6,419 nt of DNA from VRUB01 sp046758085 (lineage in GTDB: Bacteria > Pseudomonadota > Gammaproteobacteria > Acidiferrobacterales > SPGG2): the NCBI GenBank assembly GCA_046758085.1, contig JBHHZP010000182.1:1-6419 (forward strand). The letters are read 5' to 3'. Shown here one piece after another: positions 5,866-6,419 of this stretch. How positions within the stretch are numbered: the first letter of the stretch is position 1; each line of letters begins with the position of its first letter. Below the pieces are notes generated by a model. The model searched no databases. It saw only the letters and a list, made by a program, of their open reading frames with translations, and had not been told where the DNA came from. The position numbers were made by a program, and so were the translations under genes.

Positions 5866-6162
5866 AGCACCAGTACCAGAATCCGGATTACGACGATGTC
5901 ATGTCCATACAGCCACTGATCGAGCCATACACCGTCAATTCCATGCCCGTCGGGGACGATCGAAGCATTTGCGGATCGCCGCACTGTCCGCGCTACCGTA
6001 GCCGGGGGCATGGATGAGGCGCGCGGGATCATCAGGTAGCTCGATCAGGTTGGCCTAGGCTTTAAGCTCGGCACCGCCCAGCTCGAGAACGAAGGTATTT
6101 AGAAGTTCATCGAACCTTGCGACGCGCTGCGCGAGCTGCGGGAGATCAAACGCGTGCATTAG
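5866..6162 (+). pseudogene. tal: Transaldolase C-terminal relic (frameshifts and internal stops)
   Basis: Conceptual translation with two one-base corrections gives a clear transaldolase C-terminus of the long bacterial type. Transaldolase moves three-carbon units between sugar phosphates in the pentose phosphate pathway. 5866-5877 reads STST; restoring one lost base near 5878 gives K, then NPDYDDVMSIQPLIEPYTVN and SMPVG, to 5954. Removing one G from the GGGG at 5952-5955 restores TIEAFADRRTVRATVAGGMD, then EARGIIR. A TAG at 6037 interrupts, then LDQVGLGFKLGTAQLENEGI, a second TAG at 6100, and KFIEPCDALRELREIKRVH before the terminal TAG at 6160. Both internal TAGs are one C-to-T change from CAG. 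Only about 98 codons of an expected 360 or more remain, and the Schiff-base lysine region is absent. Recognition rests on the NP-Y, TVN-MP, TIEAF, LE-EG and KF motifs in the right order. It cannot make an enzyme. Confidence 0.85.
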
Positions 6163-6419
6163 CGAGAGACACGCTAAAGCGGCCAGATAAGTCGAATTAA
6201 CCGTCCCCAAGGTGCCCGCATAGCGCTTGGTTGTCATTTCACGGCTAACCCGGCAGAATCTTGCAGTGTCTGATTGTAACGCACTACGACGGATCCCCCG
6301 GATAGAGCCCGCCGCTAAAATCCAACTCTCTAACATCGCAGGGATCTGACGCCGGGAGCTGCGATGCCTAGAGAGAGACAGGCCCGACCCAACATGCAAG
6401 CGAAAAATCCGGCTAGCCG
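6163..6419. other. 257 bp to the right edge with no recognised gene
   Basis: All frames are short or interrupted by stops except a minus-strand frame (6055-6399), which in its last third only mirrors the transaldolase relic and has no recognisable product or ribosome site. The window ends in CGGCTAGCCG (6410-6419), a perfect 10-base palindrome of unknown meaning. This stretch may continue the decay seen just upstream. Confidence 0.5.

Noticed and set aside
2..5942. Shared 12-mer ACCGTCAATTCC at 2-13 and 5931-5942
   Set aside because: One copy lies in asnB (opposite strand) and the other encodes TVNS of the transaldolase relic. One or two such matches are expected by chance in a window this long.
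6037..6102. The two in-frame TAG codons as recoded amber (for example pyrrolysine) sites
   Set aside because: The same fragment also has two frameshifts and has lost most of the gene, so decay explains the stops far better than recoding.
2305..6302. Shared 11-mer GATCCCCCGGA at 2305-2315 and 6292-6302
   Set aside because: Matches of this length are expected by chance, and the flanks do not extend the similarity.
6055..6399. 114-codon minus-strand ORF at the right end
   Set aside because: Its C-terminal third is the complement of the transaldolase relic, and the rest has no ribosome site or recognised motif.

Overview
The window looks like chromosomal DNA from a proteobacterium, probably a gamma- or beta-proteobacterium. 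This rests on the gene families present (SlyD/SlpA-type FKBP, multi-BON periplasmic protein, FixJ-type regulator, IscR-like Rrf2 protein, PF10116 host-attachment protein) and their mid-GC sequence. It is inference from families only; no rRNA or tRNA is present to fix the taxonomy.

Layout from left to right. (1) Positions 1-1042, minus strand: N-terminal 347 codons of a glutamine-dependent asparagine synthetase (asnB), cut by the left edge. (2) 1176-1604, minus: an FKBP-type peptidyl-prolyl isomerase, upstream of asnB in the same direction, with a plausible promoter at 1736-1765. (3) 1617-2333: about 700 bp with no gene I can defend. (4) 2334-2768, minus: a PF10116 'host attachment' (bacterial eRF1-like) protein. 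(5) 2974-4242, plus: a secreted protein with five tandem BON domains, divergent from the previous gene, with a terminator-like hairpin in its leader. (6) 4390-5061, plus: a FixJ-type two-component response regulator with no kinase in view. (7) 5418-5861, plus: a short Rrf2/IscR-like regulator lacking the iron-sulfur cysteines, preceded and partly overlapped by a doubtful small ORF with a strong Shine-Dalgarno. (8) 5866-6162, plus: a decayed C-terminal piece of a transaldolase, with two frameshifts and two internal stops. (9) 6163-6419: no recognisable gene.

The middle block (host-attachment protein, BON protein, FixJ regulator, Rrf2 regulator) reads as envelope-stress and regulatory genes lying side by side, not as one operon: gaps are 147-356 bp and the first gene points away from the others. 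The strongest unexpected item is the transaldolase relic directly abutting the Rrf2 gene. It suggests a rearrangement followed by decay of a sugar-phosphate gene. I found no defence system, CRISPR array, integrase, transposase or other clearly new system here.
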